From assembly GCA_964019165.1 (NCBI GenBank), contig OZ025272.1:5536993-5600992 (forward strand): a DNA stretch of 64,000 nucleotides, given 5' to 3'. Shown piece by piece: positions 18,515 to 31,100 of the stretch. The DNA comes from Mastigias papua. Its lineage: Eukaryota > Cnidaria > Scyphozoa > Rhizostomeae > Mastigiidae. The notes below the pieces were generated by a model that did no database searches, was not told where the DNA came from, and saw only the letters and a program-made list of their open reading frames with translations. A program made the translations under genes and the position numbers. The first letter of the stretch is position 1; each line of letters starts with the position of its first letter.

Positions 18515-21500
18515 CTAAGCGGGAAAACCAAAACGTTCTGGAGGTCTAAAAGTTCTTTTAGAACGTCGTAGGATATGCGAATCATGCTTTTGAGCGGCAA
18601 TCTCATTCTTCGGATTTGGTGCTGGATCTGTACCGTGCATGGTGTGCGTATTGTTTTCCGTGCTGGGTACTCTTGAAGTAGGAAAACATTGTGGATCTTC
18701 TCCCGGTTCGTTATCTTCTTCTGAAACATATCTCGGCTGTAGTTGCTCGATATGACGTCTCCAAATAGGTCCACGAGGACAAACGCGTACATTGAAAGTT
18801 CTAGTTCCTTTGCGTTTCGTAACAATAGCAGGAACCCATCTTGGATCACGATCTCTACGAGGTCCAAAATACAAAGCGTAAACTGTGTCACCAACATTAA
18901 ACTGTCTTTGGATCTTTGCTATGGTCTCTGTTTGTTGAGACTTAGTAGCCATGTGGGCTTGTTTTCCTTGTGCAACGTGGGCAGGAGAAGGCAAAAGTGT
19001 GTCAATTTTTGTCCTTATCTGCCTTGAGTTAAGTAGTTCACTTGGAGAATATCCTGAAGAGTTTGGTGTTCTCCTGAACTGCATCAGGAATTCTTGTAAA
19101 GCCTTTTTTGGAGGAAGGCTAGATTTCTTCAATGCTTTCTTGAAAGTTTGAACTAGCCTTTCTGCCGCACCATTTGTTGCTGGATGGTAAGGTGCACCTG
19201 TTAAATGAATGATGCCATTCTCCTTGCACCAAGATTGAAAGTCTTCCGACATAAACGTAGTTGCATTATCAGTAACTAGAGTATGAGGGAATCCAAAGTG
19301 TGCAAAATCCTGTTCCAGTAGGTCAATTGTTGATTTTGCATTGGTTAATTGTGTAGCATGTATGCAAGGGTACTCTGAGTAAGCATCTGTTACGACAAGC
19401 CAGTTGTTTCCTAAGAAGTTTATCGCATGATCAAGGTGAAGACGGCTCCAGGGCTTCTCTGGGAGCATCCAAGGGTGGATAGCAGGTTTTGCTGGCTTGT
19501 TTTGATGTTCACCACAGGGTATACAGTTGCGACACATATTCTCAATGTCCTCATCAATATTGGGCCAATAAACAGCTGTCCTAGCAAGCTGCTTCATTCT
19601 CTGCATGCCGAAATGTCCAAGATGAAGATATTCAAGAACTTGTCGACGCATGCTTGTTGGAATGACTACGCGTGATCCCAATAAGAGACATCCATTACAA
19701 ATTGATAGTGAATCACGTAGCTGTCTGAGGCGTTGCATTTCTGTTCCTTCATTTGAGTTCGTGGGTGGCCATCCTTCCCGAGTAAATCGTAGTACATTAG
19801 AGAGCAACGAGTCTTTAGTTGATTCGCGCGAAAGAGAAGAGTGATCTGCGGGTGTAATACGATTACAGATACGCGTAATTGAGCAAACTGTCTCAGTGTC
19901 ATCTTGACTCTCTTCTCTGTCAAACTGAGCGTCAGTGTCTGTAGGAAACCTACTAAGTGCATCTGCATTGGCATGTTGTAGTGTTCGTCGGTACTCAATC
20001 TTGTAGTCGAACTGACTAAGCAGTAAAGCCCATCTTGCTAATCGATTTGCAGCAAGTGCAGGAGTACCTTTCCCTTGACCAAATATTGCAAGTAGAGGTC
20101 GATGGTCAGTGATCAAAATGAAGGAGAGTCCATATAGGTATTCATAGAACTTCTTGAGACCAAAAATAATCGCAAGTGCCTCTTTCTGTATTTGGCTGTA
20201 ATTCCGCTGTGAGTCCGTAAGAGTTTTTGAAACATTGGCAATTGGTCGCTCGCTGCCGTCTGGGTAGCGATGGAATAACACAGCAACAATTCCTACGTTA
20301 GAAGCATCACAGGCAATTCCTATTGGTAAATCTTTGTTGAAATGAACAAGAACATTTTCAGATGACAAGAGTTCTTTGAGCTGATCGAAAGCGGTTTGTT
20401 GTTCGTTGTTCCATGTCCAAGGCTGTCCTTTCTTAGTCAGGCGATACAGAGGCTCACAGATGGTAGACAAATTTGAGGGTAAAAACTTGCTGTAAAACTG
20501 CACTGAACCCAGAAAAGCTTTAAGTGTAGGCACATCTCTTGGTGGTAGCATTTCTAGAACAGCATCCACTTTAGGACCTTTGGCGATTCCCTCAAAAGAT
20601 AATAAGTGTCCTAAGTATTCTACACAAGGTTTTGCAAATTCACATTTCTCTAAGCGGCATCGTAAACCTCTATCATTTAAACGTTGTAAAATTGCCGTGA
20701 GGTTCCGAAGATGGTCCTCTGCATCCTTTCCACTAACTAGAATATCGTCCAGGTAAGCTGCTACGCCTGGTAAATCCTTAGTCAATTGATCAATTATCAT
20801 CTGGAAGTAGCCCGGAGCTGATTTGATCCCAAATGGCAAGCGTTTTTGTAGTAAAACACCTTTATGAGTACTGAGAGCTAAACGTTGAGCACTTCTCTCT
20901 GACAGTTTAATCTGATTGTATGCATCTGCGAGATCAATTTTTGTAAACCCATATCCACCTCCCAGCTTGCGCAGTAAATCCTCCGGGAGAGGCAGAGGGT
21001 GACGGTGGTCTTCCAGCTGGGAATTGACTGTCACAGAATAATCACCGCAAACTCGAATCTTGGCTGTGGTTTGTCCTGGAAGTAAAGCTTTTCGTACTGG
21101 AACAACAGGAGTGCCATAATCATTAAAATCTGTAGGTTCCCAGACCCCTTTTGCAATACCATCTAGGTAAGCTTGCTCTAAGTCCTCTTCAAGTGCAATT
21201 GGAACTGGTCAAAATTTGCAAAAAATCTGTTGAGAGTTCTCTTTAAATTTGATATCAAGTTCGAAGTCTGTCAAACATCCAAGTTCGGATTTCCATAGAT
21301 CAGGAAACTGGTTGCAAAGTAATCTGCATTTATCTCTTAATTGTGTATCAGCCTTAAGGTGACTGAAAACTGCATTGCAGGGATGAGTGGCGTTGAGTAC
21401 TTTATCTACAGAAATTCCCATTTCTTTTGTAGCAGTACGGCCTAAGAGATTTAAATCAGGCACATCAGAGACAATAAAACGAATATTGTGTTCATGCTTT

Positions 21501-22729
21501 GTCCCTGGGACTGTGGCTTTTGCTATGAAAGTGCCCATGACAGGTACTTCATGTTGACTAGCTGATTCATATTTCCATGCAGGCTCATCAAGTGGAGGGC
21601 AACCCATCTGTTCCCAGTACGTACGTGACAGAAAATTACCAGTTGTGGCAGTATCAAGTTCCATGAGGCATTCATTACCTTGAATATTAAGTGAAACTTC
21701 AAGTTTTGGTACGATTTCTTCATGTACTAATATCGAATGCACCAAATTGATCCTTTTTACAAAATGGCTTGTCTTTTGTGCTGCTTGTTTCTTTCTGCAC
21801 ACTTTCTCCAAATGTCCCTTTATTTGGCAGAAATTACAGGCGAAATCTTTAAAATTGCACTTCTGAGCATTATGATTATTACCTCCACAGCGATAGCAAA
21901 CAACTTTTCGAGGTTGAAGACCTTGTGACTGGGGTTTAGCTCGCTGCTGTGTAGGCAGAATGATAGGCCTATTTTTCACTTGTTGTACAGATTGAGTTTT
22001 GAATCCATGTACTGTCTCCCTAGCGACTTTAGCAGCATCTCCTGTTTGGATAGCAATATCAATAGCCTTGTTGAAGTCGAGTTCATCGTCTTTTACCTTA
22101 AACAGGGCTTTAAGAACGGCTTCATTATTTACTGAGCACATAAAACGTGTACCGAGAGCTTCATCCTGCGGATTCTTTATGGAAGTGAAATCACAAGTAG
22201 CTGCGTCTGCTCGAATTCTAGAGGCAAGTTCTTGTATTGATTCCCCTGGTTTTCTTTCCATGCTGCTCCAAAATCTAAAACGCTCCCTTACTACAAATCG
22301 TCTTGGATCGAATTGATCCTTCATAAGTGTTACAATTTCCTCAAGTGTAAGTTCATTAATGCCCTTTGGCGGTGTTTGTTGACTAGCAAGGTTAGCAAGG
22401 AGCTTATAAACTGAAGGCAATTGATTCGTAAGAAAAACTTGTGCCTTTCTATCCTCGGGAATCGAATACGCCCCTACGAAGGTACAAAATCTTGCCCAGT
22501 AGTCCGTCCATGATTCTGAAGTTGAGTCAAATGGCGCGAAATTGGGAGTTGCGTTTGCAGTAATAGACGGTAAAGTAGAAACGTTTGAGCCACTTACCGC
22601 TACTTTCTGTATAAGTAAGTGGAATTTTTCTTTGTCCACTTTTCTCTCGTTTATTAACAACTGCATTTGCTGTTGTTGTAATGATATCTGTTCTTGAAGT
22701 ACGCTAACTAAATCCTTCAATTCAGCCAT
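18515..22729 (-). pseudogene. Gypsy-B gag-pol polyprotein (one in-frame stop)
   Basis: A single frame of about 1,400 codons interrupted only by a TGA at 21209-21211. In order: gag with two zinc knuckles ('CYRCGGNNHNAQKC', 'CNFCQIKGHLEKVC'), an aspartic protease ('ELDTATTGNF', where DTG/DSG is usual, and 'LNLLGR'), reverse transcriptase with 'YLDDILV', RNase H, and integrase with an HHCC zinc finger ('CRNCIPC') and DDE residues ('HLDHA', 'TDNATTF', 'GAAERL'). The C-terminal tail is basic. One stop in an otherwise open polyprotein suggests a fairly recent insertion. Confidence 0.9.
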
Positions 22730-22960
22730 AGCGAAAGGAATCTTGACTAATCCGTGTGAAAGCTAAAACTTCGTAGTATTACGCCAAGAAGATCCTGTCG
22801 ACTGCGCCATTTATCACTGTTATATCTGCCGATACGCAGTGGTAGGGACTCAAGTATTGTTTCAAGAAAAGTACGAATGTCGAATCAATAAAATCAACTT
22901 CAGCACAAAACGCAAACAAAACATCGTACAAATCTAAACTAACACTAACAGGTAACTTAA

Positions 22961-24631
22961 GGCACTTAGTACCCTTGAAACTTTTTTTCTAGAAAATGAG
23001 CTCTTTGGCACTATATCAAGTAGAAAGTTGCAAAGAAGGTCAAATGGATAAAAATTAACTGATTTTCAAGTCCAAAATGGCTCCTATGTTACCATGACAA
23101 CCAATTTCCTGTTTCCGAATGTGAAAAAACCATGATTTTGTGGCAGCTCTACAGTGGACAAACTTCTTGTGATTGTCCTAAAATTTTTACCATGAATAGA
23201 CAGTAACCTTGTCTATGCAATCTCGAGGTGGAATTTTGATATCTATCATATTTAGGTTTTTGATGAACAATCAACATGAAGCAAAATTTTTGTCAAAATT
23301 TTTTGGGTAAAATCAGCTTAACTGACAAAATATGACAAAGAAACAGAAAACCTCTCGACATTGCACTCTAAATCTTGCAGTGCACCTATGGTGAAAATTT
23401 CATGTCAGTAGGTTGTATAACTTTCTCTGTATCACTGCCGCAATGAACCCATGTAAGTGGAAAATGCCATTTTGAGAAAACAGCATTTGAAAAATTAAGC
23501 TTGCATAATCAATGATACACTACAACCAAAGACAGATGTCAATGATGCTTTAGGTGTTCAGCAGAGTTCAAATGATAAAAGCGCCTTTCTCAAAATTTTC
23601 CCCCAAGAATTGCTCATTCTGCACTCCTGATGAATCAAATTACATGCTGTAGTCAGCAAAATACATGAAGCCTAATTGCTACACTAGATCAAAATTTGGA
23701 TAATATGTGGGCAGATTTCAATAGCTATTCAAATATTACATGAATTTATTTATGTTAATGTGTTTATTTGAATTTCAGTCACCACATAGTCTCCATAACT
23801 TTAGCTAGAGATGCATACATCTATACTTCATATTCTCCCTAATCATAGATAATTCTTGTCTACAATTTGGGCTCAAGAGCATGCATAACACCTCTTCTTT
23901 GGAGTCTTTCATCAATCAGTCAAAGCCCATTAGGGCTGTCAGTCAAAATTAGAAGAGTACTAAGCTTGGAATGAGGAACTGGTGTTGTAAATGAAGCACC
24001 CAATGTAGATCGTGGTCTATTAACAAAAGGTTTTTCCAGAATATAGCTAAGGTTCTGCAATTACAACTGCCCACGTTGCTTCCGGTTCATTCCAATATGA
24101 CAAAGTTAGCTAAACTATCAATCTCCGCTCCCTTGCTAAGCAGTGATCAACTCCCAGTATATGATTTCAATGTGTTTCTTCTCTTCTTAACCTTTCGACA
24201 TATTTCTAGCTATATCGATACCATTAACCGACGAATTTTCAAGATTGTAACAGATGGTACTTTGAGATTACATTGTAAACACCACTGTCCTCCATCTCGT
24301 TCGCTAACTACTTCATGTATACTAGCACAGAAACATGCATAAAAGATAGACTATGTCTAGGACCTTTTACCAATATGTTGGGCACCTGGACTATGACTCT
24401 GGGAAGTTACACGCAGACAAAAATCTCAAGAGAAGCATTGCTAGGGAGTTGCTATGGACAAAAGTTGGCAGTGGTTGCAATAAAAAGTGCCATTTCGCAT
24501 ATAAACCCTGTCAAGTAAATAACATTATGAATATTTTCCTGTTCTCTGATAAATTTGCTATCGAAAAATGCAAAAATAAAAATTTTGTCAAAATGTTAGT
24601 CTTTTCCTCAACACCAAGGGTACTTAGTGCC
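22961..24631. mobile_element. TTAA-targeting non-autonomous DNA transposon (Kolobok- or piggyBac-like)
   Basis: A 1,671-bp unit with ~17-bp terminal inverted repeats GGCACTTAGTACCCTTG and its complement, inserted in the Gypsy-B 5' LTR. The left flank is TTAA (22957-22960) and the right flank TCAA (24632-24635). The 3' LTR keeps the empty TTAAAGG site, so the right flank is a mutated duplicate. The TTAA target fits piggyBac or Kolobok; termini starting GG favour Kolobok. No transposase is visible inside; frames on either strand are short. Confidence 0.75.
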
Positions 24632-24734
24632 TCAAAGGATTATCATAGCAGCATGATTCAAGTAGGGTGTCCTATAGATTATGTAAAATATCAGCAGGCA
24701 AACTGTTACTTAGAGTTTGTAGTCTCTCGTGACA

Positions 24735-27228
24735 ATGGTCATACACCAACCCTTCAAGCATTTGAGGTTCTTGGTTTTGTCTTCTTTGGAGGTTGGCTCA
24801 ATAACTTTAAGAGACTTGATAAAAGCCAATGCATTTACCAACTCTCCAATATGTGGTGACTGTATTGTAAGAGGACACCTACACTTCTTTTAGTCCTTAA
24901 AGCTGATGGAATTACAACAGTCAAACAATGTATCACAGTGCTTTATCAGCTGAGCAGTACCTATAGCATCACCTGGGAGTGCTTGTAAATAGACATATGT
25001 ATTGATAGCTGCTGATAAGGTGTGACTGAAGATCTGTGAGGCAAGTTTAACTTTCATTTTGGAAAAGCCATTTGGGTGTAGATGCTTCTCTGTGAGCTTT
25101 GGAGCCAGCCTAGTTGGTAGCTTTTGATCCTTTTGGACAAACTCTTCAATATGTGCCCATTTTGCAACTTTGTTCCCAAATTCAAAGTAATATTTCATTA
25201 AATTATTCCTTACAGATTTTAGAAGATGGGGAGGATCATAAAGCACAAAATACTTCTTTCCATTCATTTCAAAGAAAGGTTCTTCTTCAGAAACTCCCAT
25301 GTATGCAAAGAAGCTTGCATAATTTGATCCCTGGTCACTCACTAAGGAAATAACAGAGAGGCCCATGTCTTCCAAATGCCTGATAGCCTCAGTAACAATT
25401 TCTTTCAAGTGCAGCCTGTCACAAGACTCATTTACAAAGTAGTAGGCTATGGGCTGTTTCCACTTTGTAAAATGCCCCTGGCCATTAACACCAAAGCAGA
25501 ATTGGCAATTGCCCCAGATGTCTCTTTGTCACCAAAATCCTCAAAACCAATGATGGAGTCATTCTTTTCATCATAGTGTAAATGCGATTTGAGTGACATC
25601 TCATCCATAATCAGAGAACAGAACCTGCTTCCTAGAGGTAATTGTTTTACTCTTTGCCTCAATACATATAGGGATTTATCTGTAAAGCCACAACCAGAAG
25701 AGAATTTGGAAACAAGGTTTGTTAAAGTCTTTTTTGATGGTAACTTCAACAGCTTTGCTAAAAACCTGTAAGCTTTCCCACTTATGTGGTATAAACTTAG
25801 AGCCATCGCCTTATATGAGTCATCATATCTTCTGCCTTTCTTTTTCACAGATGAAAGACTTACTTGCTTTTTAATAAAGGTAAGTAGCTCTGGAGTAATA
25901 GCACCTTCTAGTAGCTGAAAGGCCTTCGTAATTTTCTGAGCCTTTGTTAGAGTGTGCAGAGCATTTGTCTGCTTTTCACTTTTTATCTTTTTTCTAAGGT
26001 GTGCGATCTTTTTCCTTTTAGTTGTCACAATTGACCTCAACTTGTTTTTCCGAGGTGTGCTAGCAGACAGACTATCAGGAGTCTGAACAGACATATCATT
26101 GGTGACTTCATCTATGTTTGAGGTCCCTAATTGTAAAAGAGGAGACAACAGAATACAAAGGCTGCAGTCCACTGAATATTTGTAGTGTTCAAAACAAAAA
26201 TGCTGAACAGTGTGTTGTTAAAACTAGCTCATGTTTGAAGGAGGAATAACATTTGATACTAAATTTATGGGTTATCTGGTAAGCTTTTGCTAAAACCAAT
26301 GTGCTCCTTACTGCACCACATTGTTTATGTCCCTGCTTGTATGAAAAAGTAAGTCAGTAATCCCAACTGAATTGTAATCTATTGAAACATGTTGTAAGAG
26401 AAAACATACCATCTAAAAAAGTTGTTGATGGCTCATGTTTATCGTGATTTGAAACTATTTGTACCTTTTCTCCTGAAAAATTTATTCATTTATGAATATT
26501 AGTGGGGTAATACAAGAGCAATGCTGAGATGTGGGGCAGGGGGACAAAGTTTGATCAGGGTACGATTAGGGCTTTTGTCCTTTCTAACATAAATTCTATA
26601 GATATGATACTGATACATCAAGTGACTCAAAAACAACTCGTGTGTCTTGTTTCTTGGGATGTTCTTCTTATGGACTTGTAGATGAAACTATCTAGACAAT
26701 GGTACAAAATTATGCTGTAAGATTTAAGTGCAAATTTACCTAATTGCTTTGAAGGTGGTGCTTTTCGTTTACTTCCAATTGTAGGGGGTGGATTTGGAAT
26801 ATTAAATATTGTAGGAACAGCATCTCCAGCCAATCTAGTACGGATATTGGAGAACTTAGGGAGAAATTGCTGTTCAAAATGGTTCGAGCAAAGAGCACAA
26901 TTCTTCCTTAAGTAAGATGGCGTCTTATCAAGCAAGTCCAGTCTTCGGCAGTTCTGTAGCCACAGTTTGCACCTATAAATAAAATCAATTCTATAGTTCA
27001 TTAAGTGTTATACTATTGAGCCGACTCAAACTCTAGTGCAATAACGGAGAAGAAACGATTGCGAAATATCACAGTGTGCCTACTACTGAATGCACTGACA
27101 GCTTACCTGTGGAAATCCAACGGAAAGTAGTGAAAACTGAGTTCAGGATTAGACTTCTTATTATTGCTGCAGTTTATTGCTGAGCAGTACACTGTCGAGT
27201 TCGATCTAGAACGCTTCTCGCAAGACAT
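24735..27228 (-). pseudogene. THAP-domain P-element transposase, spliced and broken
   Basis: Exon 1 (27228-27107) starts 'MSCEKR' and holds the first THAP zinc ligands ('CSAINC'), with a GTAAGC donor at 27106-27101. Exon 2 (26972 to about 26740) gives the rest of the THAP domain ('CSNHFE', 'AVPTIFNIP'). A later exon (about 26172-25447) and 25408-24890 carry the P-transposase catalytic region, with 'LIMDEMSLKS' and 'YFVLYDPPHLLKSVRNNL'. A frameshift lies near 25475 and an in-frame stop at 24890-24892, after which homology continues to 24735. The C-terminal region is lost. The enzyme would cut and paste its own element. Confidence 0.82.
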
Positions 27229-27542
27229 TGTGAAGGTTTCAACCACTCAATTCACCAGATCGCCATACAAATTCCTACTCCTCAGAAACTTTTTAATTGG
27301 TTAACCTCGATTTCATGTTGCGCATGCGCTCGCACAAAGCGCCCACTTTCGAACAATAGAGTTTCCCTTCTCCCTATTCTGTGGCTCTTTACATGAGAAA
27401 TTTCATCCCGCGATGAGTTATCAAATAACGAGGCGTGGCTTATTTTGCTCTGCGTTTACATGAGAACCCATCCCGCGATGAAAAGTCGCGCCAATTGAGA
27501 TCACTCAATCATTTCATTTCCCTCGCTTTTTCTGAAAACAAC

Positions 27543-28859
27543 ATGGCGCCTGTCCAGAAGCACTTCACAGCTTTGGTCATGTTATTCAAGTGTTTGTTAA
27601 CTATGGTAAGCGTTGCTGTTAGTTTAAATTTCGGTCTAATAGCTCAAATTATAGTGCAGCACCAAAGGTTAAAAGTGCAAATATCAGAGTCCATAGTAGA
27701 GAAGAATCGTCTGATACGAAGATACAAGCATGCACGACGAAGATTCTTATTAAGGAAAAGAAGAAATAGGTGGAAAAATCCCGGTCGGACTGACGTTTGG
27801 TGGACAAATGCTTGGAGAGGGTTAATTCTTGATGAAGAATGGTTAGCAAATTTTAGAATGTCACGAGAGGACTTTGGAATTCTTGAACAAACGTTGAGAC
27901 CATATATTTGTCCCAATACCAATTCTTTCCGTGGAGATACAATCAGTTCTAATAAGAAACTTGCTATGACACTTTACTTTTTGAAAGATCAGGGCTCTTT
28001 AAGATTGACCGCAAACTCCTTCGGTATTGCCCCATGTACCTTATCAATTGCCATTCGAAAGGTTTGTCACGCTGTAGTAAAAGTATTAGGCCCACAGTTA
28101 ATCCTATACCCAAGAACAAAAGCAGGTTTAGAAAGTCTTTCGGCAAAATTTGAGGAGAAGTTCAACTTTCCAATGGTAATTGGGTGTGTCGATGGAACTC
28201 ATATCCCAATTCGCCAACCACTAGAAAACGCACATGATTATTTCTGCTTCAAAATGAAATATTCCATAAATGTGCAAGCTGTATGTGATTTCGAAGGGAA
28301 GTTTATTGATGTAGATTGGTCATGGCCAGGCAGTGTTCATGATGCAAAGGTTTTTGCCAATAGTAGCATAAATAAATTTTTCAGAGAGATGAACATTGCC
28401 AATATTAGTAGGAAACTAAATGCAGATGATGACATGAATGTACCACCAGTTTTGATAGGAGACCCTGCCTACCCATTGCTGCCCAGCCTTTTGAAGGAAT
28501 TTCCTACTTGTACCTGTAATGAAGAGGTAGTGTTTAACCAAATGTCGAGATCTGTGCGCAATGTAATTGAATGTGCTTTTGGCAGGCTGAAGGCAAGATG
28601 GAGAATTTTGAATAGGCCACTTGATATAGCAATTGATTATATTCCAAACTTGGTCTTTGCCTGTTTTATTCTACACAATTTTTGCGAATCGAGAAAAGCG
28701 GTAGTAAATCTAGAATGTGTTAACATGCAAGTAATAAGTGAGAAAGACAAACAGAATTGTACCCACCATGGAGCACAGGAAAGGGTACATAGCTATAACT
28801 CAACAAAAAGTGCCTTAGTTAGAGACTGTTTCAAGAAATATTTTGCAAAGTTCGTGTAA
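27543..28859 (+). CDS. PIF/Harbinger transposase (HARBI1-like, DDE_Tnp_4)
   Basis: I take the ATG at 27543 as start (439 codons); an upstream frame extends to 27435 inside the terminal repeat region. An N-terminal basic segment is followed by a helix-turn-helix-like region ('RLTANSFGIAPCTLS') and the DDE nuclease: 'GCVDGTHIPI' (first D), 'GDPAYPL' (second D) and 'NVIECAFGRLKARW' (E). The frame is intact, so the enzyme could still be functional. Harbinger transposases generally need the partner protein (29138-30328) for nuclear import and DNA binding. Confidence 0.92.
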   Translation: MAPVQKHFTALVMLFKCLLTMVSVAVSLNFGLIAQIIVQHQRLKVQISESIVEKNRLIRRYKHARRRFLLRKRRNRWKNPGRTDVWWTNAWRGLILDEEWLANFRMSREDFGILEQTLRPYICPNTNSFRGDTISSNKKLAMTLYFLKDQGSLRLTANSFGIAPCTLSIAIRKVCHAVVKVLGPQLILYPRTKAGLESLSAKFEEKFNFPMVIGCVDGTHIPIRQPLENAHDYFCFKMKYSINVQAVCDFEGKFIDVDWSWPGSVHDAKVFANSSINKFFREMNIANISRKLNADDDMNVPPVLIGDPAYPLLPSLLKEFPTCTCNEEVVFNQMSRSVRNVIECAFGRLKARWRILNRPLDIAIDYIPNLVFACFILHNFCESRKAVVNLECVNMQVISEKDKQNCTHHGAQERVHSYNSTKSALVRDCFKKYFAKFV

Positions 28860-29137
28860 TATCCTTTTTATATTATTTATCAGCAGAACAGTATAAAGAA
28901 AATGAAAACATTTGTAATCATTGCAAATATATCATTTGCCATTAAACTTGAAAGTATGGTGTCTTCAAACTTATTCTCTTAAATTATCTTCAAAATGGAT
29001 GAGGTTATTGGGATCACAAAGTTTGGTGGATTAACCACCATAGTGTTAGAGGAACAAGCAAAGCACGTAGACGTTTAAGTATATATTAAATATATTAGTG
29101 AATAATATTCTTCAAAATCTCTCCGTGATAAAGCAGT

Positions 29138-30328
29138 TCAATTTTCTTGGTCATCCCTATTCATTGTGTTAAGCATTGAGCTGAAAGAAACATTGGCGGT
29201 ATTGGTTGCCTGTTGTGGCATACTAGCTGGGTGTTGTCCAGGTGGCATAAAATGAGGATGTGGGTAGTATTGTTGATGAGCACTGTTTGAGGCTAACGCT
29301 TGTGCCAACAAAGCAAAACCATTTCCAAGCTGTTGCCCCAGAGCTGTCATAGACTGAGCCGTAATGCCAATCATTTTTTCCATATTTTGGGAAGACTGTT
29401 GAAGTACCTCCAAATTTTTTTTCTTAACCTCCAACTCATCCCTAGCAACACGCATCATTACTTGGTCACGCTGGTGGGCAGACAGGGGCTTCTGTAATTT
29501 CATGCATTTGTTGTCAACAGCCTTTCTTGTTGGGGGTTCCTTTCCACTCTCCAATGAGCATTCATCTGATAATCGGCGCTTCTTTGGGGCAGCAGATTCT
29601 GTTGAATCTTCAGAATTACAAGGAAGCTCCTCATGTACTAAAGTGTCTGATACTCCATTACAATCATCACCATCCTCATCTTGATTCTCACCTTGTGCAA
29701 TGCCCGCAATATCTTGTGAGATAATTGCCCCTGATATCTTTGTGACAGAAGGGCAGCCACCCCATATCGAAGCAAGGGAATCCCAGTGCTGTATAATTAT
29801 TTTTCCACTACCGGATCTAGTACCCTCAATAAGTGCCTTTTTGAAGTTGCACCGTATTTGTTTGACTTTGTCCTTTATTCTCAAATATCCAATTTTTATT
29901 TGCTTCTTTTCCTTTTCTATATATGCGGCAATAAGATGATTATTGTCTACAGAACCATGGTATTGACTTGATCCTGAGGGTTCAACTGGGCCAAAATGAT
30001 CAGTAGGAAAGATTGCGGCCATTGCCTTGCGCAAATCTTCATACATGCTTACCAGGTCGGCCTCCATATCCCTGCCTTCAAAATCTTTCTTTATTTTATA
30101 TTCATAAAGACAGCCTATGAGGCGGTCACACATTTCAATAGACCACCTCCATTTTGTCTTCTTTGCCTGTTTGGAGCCACTACTGTGCTCAGCAATAGGC
30201 ATCACATCTTGTTGAGAAGGTTTTGTGGCAACAATATCTTCAGCATCACTTTCATCGCTCGGAACAATTGAAAAGCTCGGAGAGTTTGCTGCATATTCTG
30301 AAGGCCTACTATACTGTGATGATGACAT
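29138..30328 (-). CDS. Myb/SANT (trihelix-like) DNA-binding partner of the Harbinger transposase
   Basis: The likely start is the ATG at 30326-30328 ('MSSSQYSRP'); the frame extends upstream from a TTG. A tryptophan-rich domain ('KTKWRWSIEMCDRL' ... 'QHWDSLASIWGG') resembles the Myb/SANT-like proteins encoded by Harbinger elements. The C-terminal half has a lysine/arginine-rich region and a glutamine/histidine/proline-rich tail. It lies convergent to the transposase, as is typical. A GT/AG intron upstream cannot be excluded. No break is seen in about 396 codons. Confidence 0.8.
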   Translation of the reverse strand: MSSSQYSRPSEYAANSPSFSIVPSDESDAEDIVATKPSQQDVMPIAEHSSGSKQAKKTKWRWSIEMCDRLIGCLYEYKIKKDFEGRDMEADLVSMYEDLRKAMAAIFPTDHFGPVEPSGSSQYHGSVDNNHLIAAYIEKEKKQIKIGYLRIKDKVKQIRCNFKKALIEGTRSGSGKIIIQHWDSLASIWGGCPSVTKISGAIISQDIAGIAQGENQDEDGDDCNGVSDTLVHEELPCNSEDSTESAAPKKRRLSDECSLESGKEPPTRKAVDNKCMKLQKPLSAHQRDQVMMRVARDELEVKKKNLEVLQQSSQNMEKMIGITAQSMTALGQQLGNGFALLAQALASNSAHQQYYPHPHFMPPGQHPASMPQQATNTANVSFSSMLNTMNRDDQEN

Positions 30329-30830
30329 ATTTTTGCTATGTAAAAGAGACATATTCTTATACAACAAAACTGTATTTATACAATTACTCAAGCAAAAGAA
30401 CTAACCAGATGTGCTTTTCTAGATTGTAGGTTTTTATGACTGGAGACTTCAATCGACAACAAATCGTTCGTTTTCATTGCACCTACTACAGAGAAACAAA
30501 GTATGGCCTAACTCATTTACAACATCTTGAACGACAAGAATCATAATGATATTTGAAGCAATAGGTTCTTACATATTGCTCTGTATCGCAAAAGGTTTTA
30601 AGCTGTCCATATCCTTCACTAAAATCTTCAACGCAAATGCAAGTAGAAGGCTTTGACGAAACCCTTGTTGATTGCCCAAACTCACTATGCGATGAGGACA
30701 AATCCTGTTTACATGGTAGTTTACGGAAAATAAGCCCCTTTTCACCCCGCGATGAAATTTCATCCCGTGCTGGAATGCCGCGATGAACTCACACCGTGAT
30801 GAGTTTGAAAACTACGGTGGCCCATACAGG

Positions 30831-31100
30831 TCAAACACAATACACTTATCAAAAACACAATACACTTATAGAAAACACAATACATTTATCGAAAACAAGA
30901 TACAGTTATCGAAAACACAATACACTTATCGAAAACATAATACATTTATCGAAAACACAAAACATTTATCGAAAACACAGTACATTTATCGAAAACAAGA
31001 TACAGTTATCGAAAACACAATACACTTATTGAAAACAGATTACACTTATCGAAGACGCAATGCACTTATCGAAAACAAAATACATTTATTGAAAATAAGA
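30831..31100 (+). repeat. 20-bp minisatellite, left arm
   Basis: About 13 imperfect copies of a 20-bp unit (consensus near AAAACACAATACATTTATCG), directly inside the terminal repeat of the element at 30813-32206. Units vary mainly at CACAA/CAAGA and at CATTT/CACTT/CAGTT. Confidence 0.9.

Larger units (their letters stand above)
18331..24734 (-). mobile_element. Ty3/Gypsy retrotransposon B (5' LTR interrupted, 3' LTR truncated)
   Basis: A leftward LTR element of about 4.7 kb plus an insertion. The 5' LTR is 22818-22960 plus 24636-24734 (TGTCACGAG... to ...TATAACA), split by the element at 22961-24631. The 3' LTR (18331-18489) lacks its last ~96 bp. A primer-binding site complementary to a tRNA 3' end (TGGCGCAGTCGACAGG) lies eight bases inside the 5' LTR at about 22794-22809, and a purine tract (GGTGGGAAGG) abuts the 3' LTR. 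To the right of 24734 is P-element coding DNA; to the left is P1, so one flank was deleted after insertion. Confidence 0.88.

Noticed and set aside
18427..18897. A 156-codon minus-strand frame overlapping the Gypsy-B pol end
   Set aside because: It is an out-of-frame shadow of the integrase C-terminus extended into the LTR.
24353..24859. A 168-codon plus-strand frame
   Set aside because: It crosses three different elements (TTAA element, Gypsy-B LTR, antisense of the P transposase), so it cannot be an ancestral gene.
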